From Chitinophagaceae bacterium UBA4411 (GTDB lineage: Bacteria; Bacteroidota; Bacteroidia; Chitinophagales; Chitinophagaceae), in the NCBI GenBank assembly GCA_002400415.1, contig DGQP01000004.1, forward strand, positions 62,001 through 126,000: DNA of 64,000 nt, given 5' to 3'. Below the pieces are notes generated by a model that ran no database searches, was not told the DNA's origin, and saw only the letters and a list, made by a program, of their open reading frames with translations. Shown one piece after another: positions 26,256 to 33,781 of the stretch. The stretch's first letter is position 1. The number at the start of each line of letters is the position of its first letter. A program made the translations under genes and the position numbers.

Positions 26256-27518
26256 TTAATTCAAAACAATATTATCGCCGTTAATAATGCCTGCTACTTT
26301 CCCGGTCAGTTCTTTCCCGATAAAAGGAGAGTTCTTTGATTTTGACCGGAGGTCTTTTTCTGTAACAGTCCATTTCTTTGAGGGCTCAAATAAAGTAAGC
26401 GAAGCTTTATTTCCTTCTTTAACCGTTGCCAGTTCAAGGGCAAATAATTTACGGGGATTGACAGATAATAGTTCAACCCATTTTATAGCAGGGGTACCTG
26501 GTACGGCGGTGTTCAATACGGCATAGGCGGTTTCGAGGCCGGTCATTCCGTATTTAGCATATTCAAATTCCAGCACCTTACTGTCGTATTCATGCGGCAG
26601 GTGATGGGTGGCGATGCAATCCACGGTTCCGTCAAGGATGGCTTTGCGCAATATAGCACGGTCTTCTTTTGTCCGGAGAGGCGGGTTTACTTTCAGGTTA
26701 GAATCATAGTCCTGCAGGTCTTCATCACAGAAGAAAAGATGGTAAGGGGTGACGGAACAGCTGACAGCAGCACCGCTGTCTTTTCCTCTTTTAATATACT
26801 CAAGTGATTTTTTAGAACTTACGGCTGTGAAATGCAATTTAGAATCAGCATAGCGGGCCAGTTTGATATCTCTTGCCACGATCAGTTCTTCGGCCATGGC
26901 CGGTTTGCCCGGTAAGCCCAGTTGGGTGGAAACAATACCCTCATTCATCAGTCCATGCGGGTTGATGCTTTTATCATCGGGCACCTGGATCAGTATACCG
27001 TTAAAGGGTTTGATGTATTGCAGGGCCTTTACCAGTAATCCTGCTGACTGCACGCTGTTAATACCGTCGCTGAAGGCAACCGCACCGCTGGCTTTCATAT
27101 CATACATCTCTGCCAGTTCTTTACCCTCGGTATTCTTGGTAATGGCGCCGATGGGATGAATATTAACAGTAAGCGATTTACTTTTCTGAACGATGTACTC
27201 AACATTCGATTTGCTGTGGATACAGGGGTTGGTATTGGGAATAACAAAAACATCGGTATATCCGCCGGCAGCGGCTGCAGCGGCCCCGGTTTCCAGTGTT
27301 TCCTTGAATTCGTAGCCCGGATCTGCAAAATTGGCAAAGACATCCACCCATCCCGGGGAGACATGGAGCCCCGGCACAACAATTTCTTTATCTGCCTTCT
27401 CAGTAAGTGAATTACCAATCCTGGTAATTATTCCGTTTTCAATAAAAATATCGGCTGTTTGCCCGATAAAAGGAGAGGAGGGATCAACGATGCTGGCTTG
27501 CTTAATGAGTATTTTCAT
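26256..27518 (-). CDS. Dihydroorotase-like protein, predicted non-catalytic
   Basis: The 420-residue protein is a dihydroorotase homologue over its full length (VVPGLHVSPGWVDV at ~47-60, VIPNTNPC, MNEG, TPYHLFF, AVLNTAVPG). The metal and catalytic residues are missing: the HxH after the first strand reads FAN (61-63), the later His positions in IQVPDDK and HFTAVSS are changed, and the ATDHAPH motif is ATHHLPH, losing the catalytic Asp. It is therefore predicted to be inactive. Non-catalytic dihydroorotase partners (PyrC') that assemble with aspartate transcarbamoylase are known in other bacteria; no pyrB is in the window. An active dihydroorotase should exist elsewhere. Confidence 0.88.
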   Translation of the reverse strand: MKILIKQASIVDPSSPFIGQTADIFIENGIITRIGNSLTEKADKEIVVPGLHVSPGWVDVFANFADPGYEFKETLETGAAAAAAGGYTDVFVIPNTNPCIHSKSNVEYIVQKSKSLTVNIHPIGAITKNTEGKELAEMYDMKASGAVAFSDGINSVQSAGLLVKALQYIKPFNGILIQVPDDKSINPHGLMNEGIVSTQLGLPGKPAMAEELIVARDIKLARYADSKLHFTAVSSKKSLEYIKRGKDSGAAVSCSVTPYHLFFCDEDLQDYDSNLKVNPPLRTKEDRAILRKAILDGTVDCIATHHLPHEYDSKVLEFEYAKYGMTGLETAYAVLNTAVPGTPAIKWVELLSVNPRKLFALELATVKEGNKASLTLFEPSKKWTVTEKDLRSKSKNSPFIGKELTGKVAGIINGDNIVLN

Positions 27519-27570
27519 TAAGGAGCGAAGATAAAGGTTGTTTGTGGTACTGAAAAATACTAAAAAACCT

Positions 27571-27578
27571 TACTTTTG
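27571..27578 (+). promoter_or_regulatory. Possible -7 box for the first tRNA-Pro gene
   Basis: TACTTTTG fits TAnnTTTG exactly and ends 16 bases before the tRNA, a suitable place for a start near the mature 5' end. A TTTG at 27541 is present but at a longer than usual distance. Confidence 0.45.
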
Positions 27579-27594
27579 CTGTCCCGTTATTGTT

Positions 27595-27668
27595 CGGGAC
27601 GTAGCGCAGCCCGGTAGCGCACTTGCATGGGGTGCAAGGGGTCGCTAGTTCGAATCTAGTCGTCCCGA
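27595..27668 (+). tRNA. tRNA-Pro, anticodon GGG
   Basis: A 74-base cloverleaf: acceptor CGGGACG / CGTCCCG with discriminator A, D arm GCGCAGCCCGGTAGCGC, anticodon stem CTTGC / GCAAG around loop ATGGGGT (anticodon GGG), and T arm GCTAG-TTCGAAT-CTAGT. CCA is not encoded. Confidence 0.97.
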
Positions 27669-27675
27669 CTTTAAG

Positions 27676-27707
27676 AAAAGACTTCTGAGAAATCAGAAGT
27701 CTTTTTT
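27676..27707 (+). terminator. Rho-independent terminator after the first tRNA-Pro
   Basis: A perfect 13-bp stem (27676-27688 with 27693-27705) with a GAAA loop and T tract, 7 bases after the tRNA. The tRNA gene is thus a separate transcript. Confidence 0.92.
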
Positions 27708-27714
27708 ATTTTTG
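27707..27714 (+). promoter_or_regulatory. Possible -7 box for the second tRNA-Pro gene
   Basis: TATTTTTG fits TAnnTTTG exactly and begins in the T tract of the preceding terminator, 12 bases before the second tRNA. Confidence 0.45.
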
Positions 27715-27726
27715 TAGTTGTTATCA

Positions 27727-27800
27727 CGGGATGTAGCGCAGCCCGGTAGCGCACTACGTTCGGGACGTAGGGGTCGCTGGTTCGAATCCAGTCATCCCGA
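27727..27800 (+). tRNA. tRNA-Pro, anticodon CGG
   Basis: A 74-base cloverleaf: acceptor CGGGATG / CATCCCG with discriminator A, the same D arm as the first gene, anticodon stem CTACG / CGTAG around loop TTCGGGA (anticodon CGG), and T arm GCTGG-TTCGAAT-CCAGT. CCA is not encoded. A frameshifted integrase gene begins 210 bases downstream, as expected if the 3' end served as an attachment site. Confidence 0.97.
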
Positions 27801-27829
27801 CAATGACTTTCTCATTGAAAGTACAAATG

Positions 27830-27858
27830 GCCGCAGATCATTGATCTGCGGCTTTTTT
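27830..27858 (+). terminator. Rho-independent terminator after the second tRNA-Pro
   Basis: Arms GCCGCAGATCA / TGATCTGCGGC (27830-27840 with 27842-27852) are followed by TTTTTT. It ends the second tRNA transcript 30 bases after the tRNA. Confidence 0.9.
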
Positions 27859-28010
27859 ATCCCCAAACCAGGTGAATTGAATACAAACCAATTCATCCGT
27901 CAGGTGAATGAAGCTGGTGAGTGAAATTTACCTTCACCGCTCACTATTTTTGGATTGATTATTAGGCGAATTGTACTGAGGATCGTGATTTTCTAACCCA
28001 AAAAAGAGTG

Positions 28011-28764
28011 ATGGAAAGTACAAAGACCTTCAGTGTGCGGTTTATACTCCGCCACACAATTGCGAATTCATCGGATGCCGGCATTTACGCAAGAATTTCC
28101 TATGACAAGAAACGGGCGGAGTTGCCAGTCGAGTGGGCTATTGATCCCAAATGCTGGAACTCCCAAAAACAGTGCAACCGGTTCCCGTGAACTGATGAAC
28201 CGAATTAATCCTCACCCGGGAGAAATCCGGTTCAAGCTGACAGAATGTTACTACAAACTAAAAACACAGAACAGCTACATCACTGCCGAGTCGATCAAAC
28301 GCCTTTATACAGGCGAGGACAAAGTGACGAATTCGCTTTTGTCCCTGTTCGAGTATCACACTCTTAACTCAAAGGAGGTGTTGAAGTGGGGTACTTTAAA
28401 GAATTATGCTGCTACTGAAAAGTATGTCCGGAGGTTTCTGAAGGAACGCTACAGAACGGATGATATTCATTTGTCCGAACTCAATTATCAGTTCATAACG
28501 CAATTTGACCTGTTTCTCCGCACTACGGAACAGTTGGAGAAGTCAAACCCACTTACCAATAACGGAGTAATGAAACACATAGAGAGACTTCGCAAAGCGG
28601 CGACTATGGGATTTAAGATGGGATGGATTTTTAAAGACACTTTTGTCCTTCTGAGTGTCCGTGTCAGCTTTGACATGCGAATAAACTGTTCGGCCCCTTA
28701 TAGAAACAGGATGGAGTTAGCCGGAAAGTATGAAGTGAGTCGGTCATCGGAAAAAATCTGCTGA
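28011..28764 (+). pseudogene. Tyrosine integrase, frameshifted and truncated (no catalytic domain)
   Basis: Starting at ATG 28011, the frame encodes an arm-binding domain (ESTKTFSVRFILRHTIANS...) and breaks at about 28160-28180; the sequel KNSATGSRELMN continues in the +1-shifted frame. It goes on through the core-binding domain of Bacteroidota tyrosine recombinases (LTECYYKLKTQNSYITAESI; FEYHTLNSKEVLKWGTLKNY; HIERLRKAATMGFKMGWIF). After ~28650 similarity stops; the catalytic domain with its R-H-R-Y residues is absent. It points away from tRNA-Pro, the usual arrangement for an element integrated in a tRNA gene. It cannot be active. Confidence 0.88.
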
Positions 28765-28832
28765 TGGTAAAACAGGTTTTTTTGAGAGTGATTGCAGCGT
28801 TGCCGGTTCGTTGAATCGCTGCTTTATAGTCA

Positions 28833-31298
28833 CTACCTGACCAGGGTTACCGTTCCTTTAAGGAAATTCTCCTGCTTATTATAAAATTTGTACCGGCATA
28901 TCCACACATAAACTGCCATGTCCTGGACAGTACCCCTGAATCGCCCGGACCATCCTTCTGCCCGGCTGGTTGTTCTGAAAACGATTTGTCCCGTGCGGTT
29001 GTAAATTACCAGTTCATAGTTTTCGAGCGCACCACCCAGCAATGGCCTGAAACTGTCATTGTTCCCATCTCCGTTAGGTGTAAAACTGTTGGGGAAGCGG
29101 ATGTATTCCGGACAGTTCTTGACGGAGATATTTATTGTATCACGGAGGAAGCAACCTGCAAAAATTTCGGCTTGCAATGTAAAGGTTGTATTTGTTTCCG
29201 GGTTAACCAGTACTTTCCATGGATTGATCGCAGTAATGAGCGATGCCGGTTCCCAGGTATAATTTAAATAACCCGCCGGTGCATTCAGTATCATTTCTCC
29301 ATACCGGCAAATGGTACTATCCTTTCCTAAATTTAAATTGAAATTTTGCGCTGCGATTATAATTGTATCGCTGTAAATCCGGTTGCAATAATCCGTTGCC
29401 GTTACAAAATAGGTCCCGCTGTTTGTTGCGAGATAGATACTGTCTGTGCTGCCGTCCTGCCATTGATATGATCGGAATGCAGGATTTGCGGCATTTAATA
29501 AATAAGTCCTGCCGGGGCAATTTATTATATCCTCTCCTAAGTCTACTGGTGAAGCCGGGATACTTACTATTAATTCTGCCGAGTCCTTCAATTGGTCACA
29601 GGCGGACGGCTGCGCCATTATTTTCAGCCTGCAGCTTTTGTTAAAGGTCAGGCTGAGCGTGGTGTCATTGACCTGTCTGTATGCAAGTACCTGTGATGTA
29701 TCAAACGTGAAAAGCACTTTGCCTTTGCATAGCGAATTTTTATGTGCTGTAATCATTACAGGATTGGAAATATCACAAACCGTACCGGGGGTGGTTAGTT
29801 TTATACTGTCACACCTGCTCACTATATTACATACTACAGACCTCTGCAACGGATAGGATGCCATGAAAAAATTAATGGGCATTTCTTCCAATACTCCCGC
29901 CCCTCCCGAAAATTGAGCTTGCCAGTTAATGGGAGATACCTGTGCCGGTATAAAGTTCAGCATTGATGTATCTGTTCCAAAGCAAAGCTCAGCTGTATCA
30001 CTGGCGAGGATCTTAAATTTATCAAGATGGGTCGCATTGTTATCATAGGAAAGAACAGAAAAATTGACAAGGTATTTGCTATCTGCCATGCTATTCCTGG
30101 TAAAATCAGTATACTGCTTGGAAGAAGGCAGTGGAATTTTTTTTTGTAAAAAAAGGGCATTAGTTGCATCTGCCAGTGCATAATAAACATTTTTGGTCTC
30201 GTAATCATAGCAGCTGAAGTGCCTGGTGCCCATGCTGTCAATAAATAGCTCCTGTATCGTTTTGTCCCGCATACTATTTCCGGTAACCAGGTATTCACTG
30301 TGCAGGTGGTTGAAGGCAGCGTCAAATTCAGAAATACTGAATAGCCTGTTCGTACTACCAGCGGGACCTGATTCAATTCCATTATATGCCTTCGTCATAA
30401 TGATATTCCCGTTGGTCAGTAAAAATGTATTATCATATGCTTCTGTACTGAAGAAATCCCTTGGAGCCTGGTAGGGAATGCCGGGGGCAGCATTAGCAGG
30501 TGCACAATAAGCCTTTTTAACGATAACGGACCGGCTGCTGATATCTATTTTGATCATGAAAAAGGCCAGCCCATTGGATGAGCCGTTCACACACTGACCT
30601 ATGAAATCTGAACTGCCATACAGGGTGAGTTGATCCCCATTCAAACTGCCCTTTCGGAATACCGGAAAATTCCATCCGCCGGATGGTAGCGCATTGAGTA
30701 TTACTGATGAACTCATATTGCCTGACTGATCAGCCGTTACCAGGAAAAGCTGGTTTTCGGTAAACGCATTAATTTGCCCGGACAGTATATACAATAAACT
30801 GTCATTTCCTTTTTTCAAGATCAAAGAAGTTCTGATCACTTTATTATTGAGGCCCGGACTATTGGAAAAGCCAAATCTCTTTTGATTGATCATATCGCCG
30901 GCAGGAGACAGTACCAACAGATGAAACGGGGGGCTGCCATCATAAACTCCATTATTATACCTGGCCAGGATATGGATATTCCCATTGTTAGCTTCTTCTA
31001 TGGTTTCTATGGCGATGTTGCCCGAAAAAGGATTACTGGTCATTTTTTTAGACCATCGTATAGTCCCACTGTTATTGGTCCTTATAACTATGGCATTGCC
31101 ATTTGCTGTTACCGCTTTCAGGTGTCCAATCATAATTACTCCACCGTCCTGTGCCCTGACTTGTTTGTGCAGCATTACCGAATCCGAGAAAGGCAACAGG
31201 GTAGAATATCTTTCATGCATGGAAGAATCTATACAACCCGGCTGGGCTTTTACGGCAGCGTAAAATAGCAACAGGAGTATGGGGAAAAAATGCTTCAC
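28833..31298 (-). CDS. Large secreted protein with type B T9SS C-terminal sorting domain
   Basis: The 821-residue protein has a signal peptide (1-18), a long region with beta-propeller-like GGVIMIGHLKA and IRTNNSGTIRWSKK repeats, then two Ig/PKD-like modules opening LGEDIINCPGRTYLLNA and LGKDSTICRYGEMILNA. The last ~85 residues are the gliding-motility-associated type B domain: FPNSFTPNGDGNNDSF, YELVIYNRTGQIVF and VYVWICRYK. Such proteins are exported by the type IX system. The function of the body is unknown; the LG-D-C modules are typical of adhesin-like surface proteins. It follows the 31348 lipoprotein gene on the same strand. Confidence 0.93.
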   Translation of the reverse strand: MKHFFPILLLLFYAAVKAQPGCIDSSMHERYSTLLPFSDSVMLHKQVRAQDGGVIMIGHLKAVTANGNAIVIRTNNSGTIRWSKKMTSNPFSGNIAIETIEEANNGNIHILARYNNGVYDGSPPFHLLVLSPAGDMINQKRFGFSNSPGLNNKVIRTSLILKKGNDSLLYILSGQINAFTENQLFLVTADQSGNMSSSVILNALPSGGWNFPVFRKGSLNGDQLTLYGSSDFIGQCVNGSSNGLAFFMIKIDISSRSVIVKKAYCAPANAAPGIPYQAPRDFFSTEAYDNTFLLTNGNIIMTKAYNGIESGPAGSTNRLFSISEFDAAFNHLHSEYLVTGNSMRDKTIQELFIDSMGTRHFSCYDYETKNVYYALADATNALFLQKKIPLPSSKQYTDFTRNSMADSKYLVNFSVLSYDNNATHLDKFKILASDTAELCFGTDTSMLNFIPAQVSPINWQAQFSGGAGVLEEMPINFFMASYPLQRSVVCNIVSRCDSIKLTTPGTVCDISNPVMITAHKNSLCKGKVLFTFDTSQVLAYRQVNDTTLSLTFNKSCRLKIMAQPSACDQLKDSAELIVSIPASPVDLGEDIINCPGRTYLLNAANPAFRSYQWQDGSTDSIYLATNSGTYFVTATDYCNRIYSDTIIIAAQNFNLNLGKDSTICRYGEMILNAPAGYLNYTWEPASLITAINPWKVLVNPETNTTFTLQAEIFAGCFLRDTINISVKNCPEYIRFPNSFTPNGDGNNDSFRPLLGGALENYELVIYNRTGQIVFRTTSRAEGWSGRFRGTVQDMAVYVWICRYKFYNKQENFLKGTVTLVR

Positions 31299-31306
31299 AG
31301 GAAATT

Positions 31307-31337
31307 CAGGAACAGGATGAAATCCATCCTGTTCCTG
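31307..31337 (-). terminator. 13-bp hairpin between two minus-strand genes
   Basis: A perfect inverted repeat CAGGAACAGGATG / CATCCTGTTCCTG (31307-31319 with 31325-31337) with a 5-base loop lies just after the lipoprotein gene and before the T9SS gene. The following T-rich run is short on both strands, so it may be a terminator, an attenuator, or an mRNA-processing hairpin. Confidence 0.5.
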
Positions 31338-31347
31338 TTGTTTAATG

Positions 31348-32439
31348 TTAATTGATATACCATGTTTCAGTTACATATGTCCCGTCCGGTTGTGTCACAC
31401 AAGGGCCGCCGTTTAACCCGTTTGTTATCTGCCTATTCCTGTACCTCACCTGTACATTGCCCGGCACCAGGCCATTATTAGACTGACTGAGCGAGACATC
31501 AATATACCATACATCAGTGAAATTAATCAGTCCTGTCTCTACGCCGGGTTGCCCCAATCCATTAATATGCAAATAAAATTTTTTCCAGACGTTGCTTCCA
31601 TTTTTAAATTCAATCTCTTGCTTCTCAGGGTAAACATATCCCCAGGGAAAGCATCCAGAACCCACCGGGTCACAACCTGCGAGATTTGCCGGGGTACCTC
31701 CTCCGCTTGGGTTAAACCAAACTTTGTCAATTCTTAAACAGGGCGATGAAGTTTGTTGCGAGACGGGAATCGACTGATTGGAGGAAAATGAAATATTCAA
31801 TGTTGCATAATTAGTGCAATCCGTATAGCAGGTAAGATTGCATTGAATGGCTGTTGCTGAGTTGAAAGTGGCCTCACTTACTATCTCTGAACGGTAGGTG
31901 ATGATGAATTCATTCATATCATCTCCATTCGAATTCAGATAAACGACTCCATTATTCTGTATTGTTAAAACCGGGTTTATTGTCGTGGTTGGCGTAATAT
32001 AGACCTGTGTACCGCCATTTAATAATTTAATGCGTCCCCTGCTAAATAAACTACCGCCATTGGTCAACTGTGGATAGAACTCTGAAGTTAGCCTGTAGGT
32101 CACTAAAAACCGGTATCCTACGTTGCAGGTGTATTCGGTGGTGATCGAAACCAGGTCGTTGACAAACTCTGAATCTCCCGGGCCGGGGCAGGAAGTAGCT
32201 TCCGCCGTATTTCCGTTTCCCTGGTCCAGGGTGATTCTGTTGCCATTGATGTCTCCATAATATCCTTTACCACGAAGATTGACCACTTGTGTGGTTCGGG
32301 CAGGCTGGTCTTTTAATTTTAGCTGGTAATAGTCAATCAGGTCAGTCTGTTCTTTGATTTCTTTTTTACAGCCCTCCAATAAGGCCATGTTTATTGAAAG
32401 GAAAAAGAACAATTTAATTAAAGCTGTTGCTTTTTTCAT
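31348..32439 (-). CDS. Lipoprotein of unknown function, Cys-rich middle
   Basis: The 363-residue protein has a lipobox LEGC (Cys 24) after a hydrophobic segment. The middle carries several cysteines (TSCPGP, YTCNVG, CNLTCYTDC) that could pair, and Asn/Thr/Gly-rich strands like those of secreted beta-sandwich proteins. No domain is recognised. It lies just upstream of, and co-oriented with, the T9SS protein gene and might be its partner on the surface. A dyad precedes its start (32470-32486). Confidence 0.7.
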   Translation of the reverse strand: MKKATALIKLFFFLSINMALLEGCKKEIKEQTDLIDYYQLKLKDQPARTTQVVNLRGKGYYGDINGNRITLDQGNGNTAEATSCPGPGDSEFVNDLVSITTEYTCNVGYRFLVTYRLTSEFYPQLTNGGSLFSRGRIKLLNGGTQVYITPTTTINPVLTIQNNGVVYLNSNGDDMNEFIITYRSEIVSEATFNSATAIQCNLTCYTDCTNYATLNISFSSNQSIPVSQQTSSPCLRIDKVWFNPSGGGTPANLAGCDPVGSGCFPWGYVYPEKQEIEFKNGSNVWKKFYLHINGLGQPGVETGLINFTDVWYIDVSLSQSNNGLVPGNVQVRYRNRQITNGLNGGPCVTQPDGTYVTETWYIN

Positions 32440-32904
32440 ATGATGAGGTTTTGGTTACAAACAACTGCATGTATTTACGAAATACACTTCGCTTACCGTA
32501 TATTACTGTAACCGACTTCCTTGATAAAATAACAATTTTTCAGGGTTCGTTCTAAGGTAATTGTCCCATGGGAAATCTGCTATTACCTGGAAGGGGGTAT
32601 CCCTGCTTATCAACCTGCCGGAATTACTACAGTATGTAAATTTGGCTGTCCTGTATCCTCCTGCAAAAAGGCGGCATCGGGCCCCTAATTTGCTATCCAA
32701 CATTTGAATGAACCATCCTAATACTTTTTTGCCAAAGGTATCATTGCCCGGATTTGCAGCCACATTTCCCGCAGGTTTTTACACATGATAATGATTTACT
32801 AAGGTAACATCCTGCGGTATTTGTTTATCTCCGTATTTCCACGGATAGGTGGGCAATCAGTAATTTATAATTTAGTACGGAGAACTAATTTTAAACTATC
32901 TCAT
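32440..32904. other. Divergent intergenic region
   Basis: About 465 bases between divergent genes. It contains the dyad at 32470-32486 and a small inverted repeat TCCGT / ACGGA near 32830-32845. A GTG-started 86-codon minus-strand frame at 32503-32763 has no family features and is not called. Confidence 0.55.
32470..32486. promoter_or_regulatory. 17-bp dyad upstream of the lipoprotein gene
   Basis: TGTATTT-ACG-AAATACA, a perfect 7-bp inverted repeat around 3 bases, lies 30 bases before the start of the lipoprotein gene at 31348-32439. The form suits an operator for a dimeric regulator. No other copy was noticed. Confidence 0.45.
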
Positions 32905-33708
32905 ATGTTACCCACCCACAAAAGAACGAAGTTGCAACAGGCTGTAAAGTTGTATGTAAAAAAGTTTTTGCCTTCCAATATGACGGAACTCGATGAATCG
33001 GGCACCCGGTTAATGATCAATTCTTTCCTGACAGAAGTGCTGAGCTATTTACCAATCGAAGAAGTGAAAACCGAATACATGATCCGGGGCACTTATGCCG
33101 ATTATGTAATCCAAACGAAGGGCGTGAGACAATTCCTCGTGGAAGTGAAGGCCTTGTCCTTTGCTCTTTCGGATAAACACTTACGGCAGGCGATCAACTA
33201 CGGTGCGAATGAAGGGATCGAATGGGCATTGCTGACCAACGGCAAGTGTTTTGAATTTTACAGGATACTCTTCAATAAACCCATCGAATCGAGGAAGGTA
33301 TTCTCCTTCGATCTTTCTGATCCTTCGCAACTCAAACCCAGTGTTGAATTATTGCAATACCTGCACAAAGATGCTGTAAGCAATAAAGGGCTCTCGTTAC
33401 TCTGGAATAAGAACTGTGCACTTGACCCGGTTACTATCGCGGGCCTGCTGTATGCAGCGCCAGTTACTAATTTCCTGAAGCGTACCCTGAAAGCAAAGTT
33501 CAAAAGCAGGTTCAGCGATGCAGAGGTTAACAGTTCAATCAGCCGGGTAATTCATGAAGCAATCAACCCGGAGCAGGTGAAGATGGCCAAATCCTTGAAG
33601 GCCAGCCGGCCCAAATTACGCAAGGCAGGCAGCGAAGCTGTGTTTACCGTATTGACGGCTTCTGCTGTTACTGATGATGGGGGAGGAGGAAGCCCGGATG
33701 CGGCGTGA
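32905..33708 (+). CDS. Orphan HsdR-N/PD-(D/E)xK nuclease-like protein
   Basis: The 267-residue protein resembles the N-terminal nuclease domain of type I restriction subunit R (HSDR_N): VLSYLPIEEVKTEY, then RGTYADYVIQ with Asp 66, then FLVEVKAL with Glu 80 and Lys 82, the D...ExK core. The helicase part of HsdR is absent, and no hsdM or hsdS gene lies nearby. Stand-alone proteins of this kind are frequent in bacteria and their targets are unknown. The C-terminal half has helices and a lysine-rich segment (RTLKAKFKSRFS) that may bind nucleic acid. The ATG at 32905 was chosen because upstream residues look random. Confidence 0.78.
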   Translation: MLPTHKRTKLQQAVKLYVKKFLPSNMTELDESGTRLMINSFLTEVLSYLPIEEVKTEYMIRGTYADYVIQTKGVRQFLVEVKALSFALSDKHLRQAINYGANEGIEWALLTNGKCFEFYRILFNKPIESRKVFSFDLSDPSQLKPSVELLQYLHKDAVSNKGLSLLWNKNCALDPVTIAGLLYAAPVTNFLKRTLKAKFKSRFSDAEVNSSISRVIHEAINPEQVKMAKSLKASRPKLRKAGSEAVFTVLTASAVTDDGGGGSPDAA

Positions 33709-33750
33709 GGATACGGCAGACTCCTTTGCTATATAATGTTAGCTGTATAA

Positions 33751-33776
33751 AAAAGGGACAACTGAATGTCCCTTTT
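33751..33776. terminator. Bidirectional terminator between convergent genes
   Basis: A perfect 10-bp stem AAAAGGGACA / TGTCCCTTTT (33751-33760 with 33767-33776) with a 6-base loop lies between the stop codons of the nuclease-like gene and the 545-residue protein gene. Both strands end with short T runs. Confidence 0.8.
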
Positions 33777-33781
33777 GCCGA

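Noticed and set aside
27718..27924. 68-codon plus-strand frame over the second tRNA-Pro
   Set aside because: It reads through the tRNA and terminator; the RSGRRGRWFESSHPD-type translation is the usual artefact of tRNA genes.
28794..28822. GCAGCG / CGCTGC inverted repeat after the T9SS gene
   Set aside because: Only 6 bp and followed by an A run on the minus strand, so not a convincing terminator.
32503..32763. 86-codon minus-strand frame in the divergent gap
   Set aside because: GTG start, no recognisable pattern; overlaps likely promoter sequence of both neighbours.
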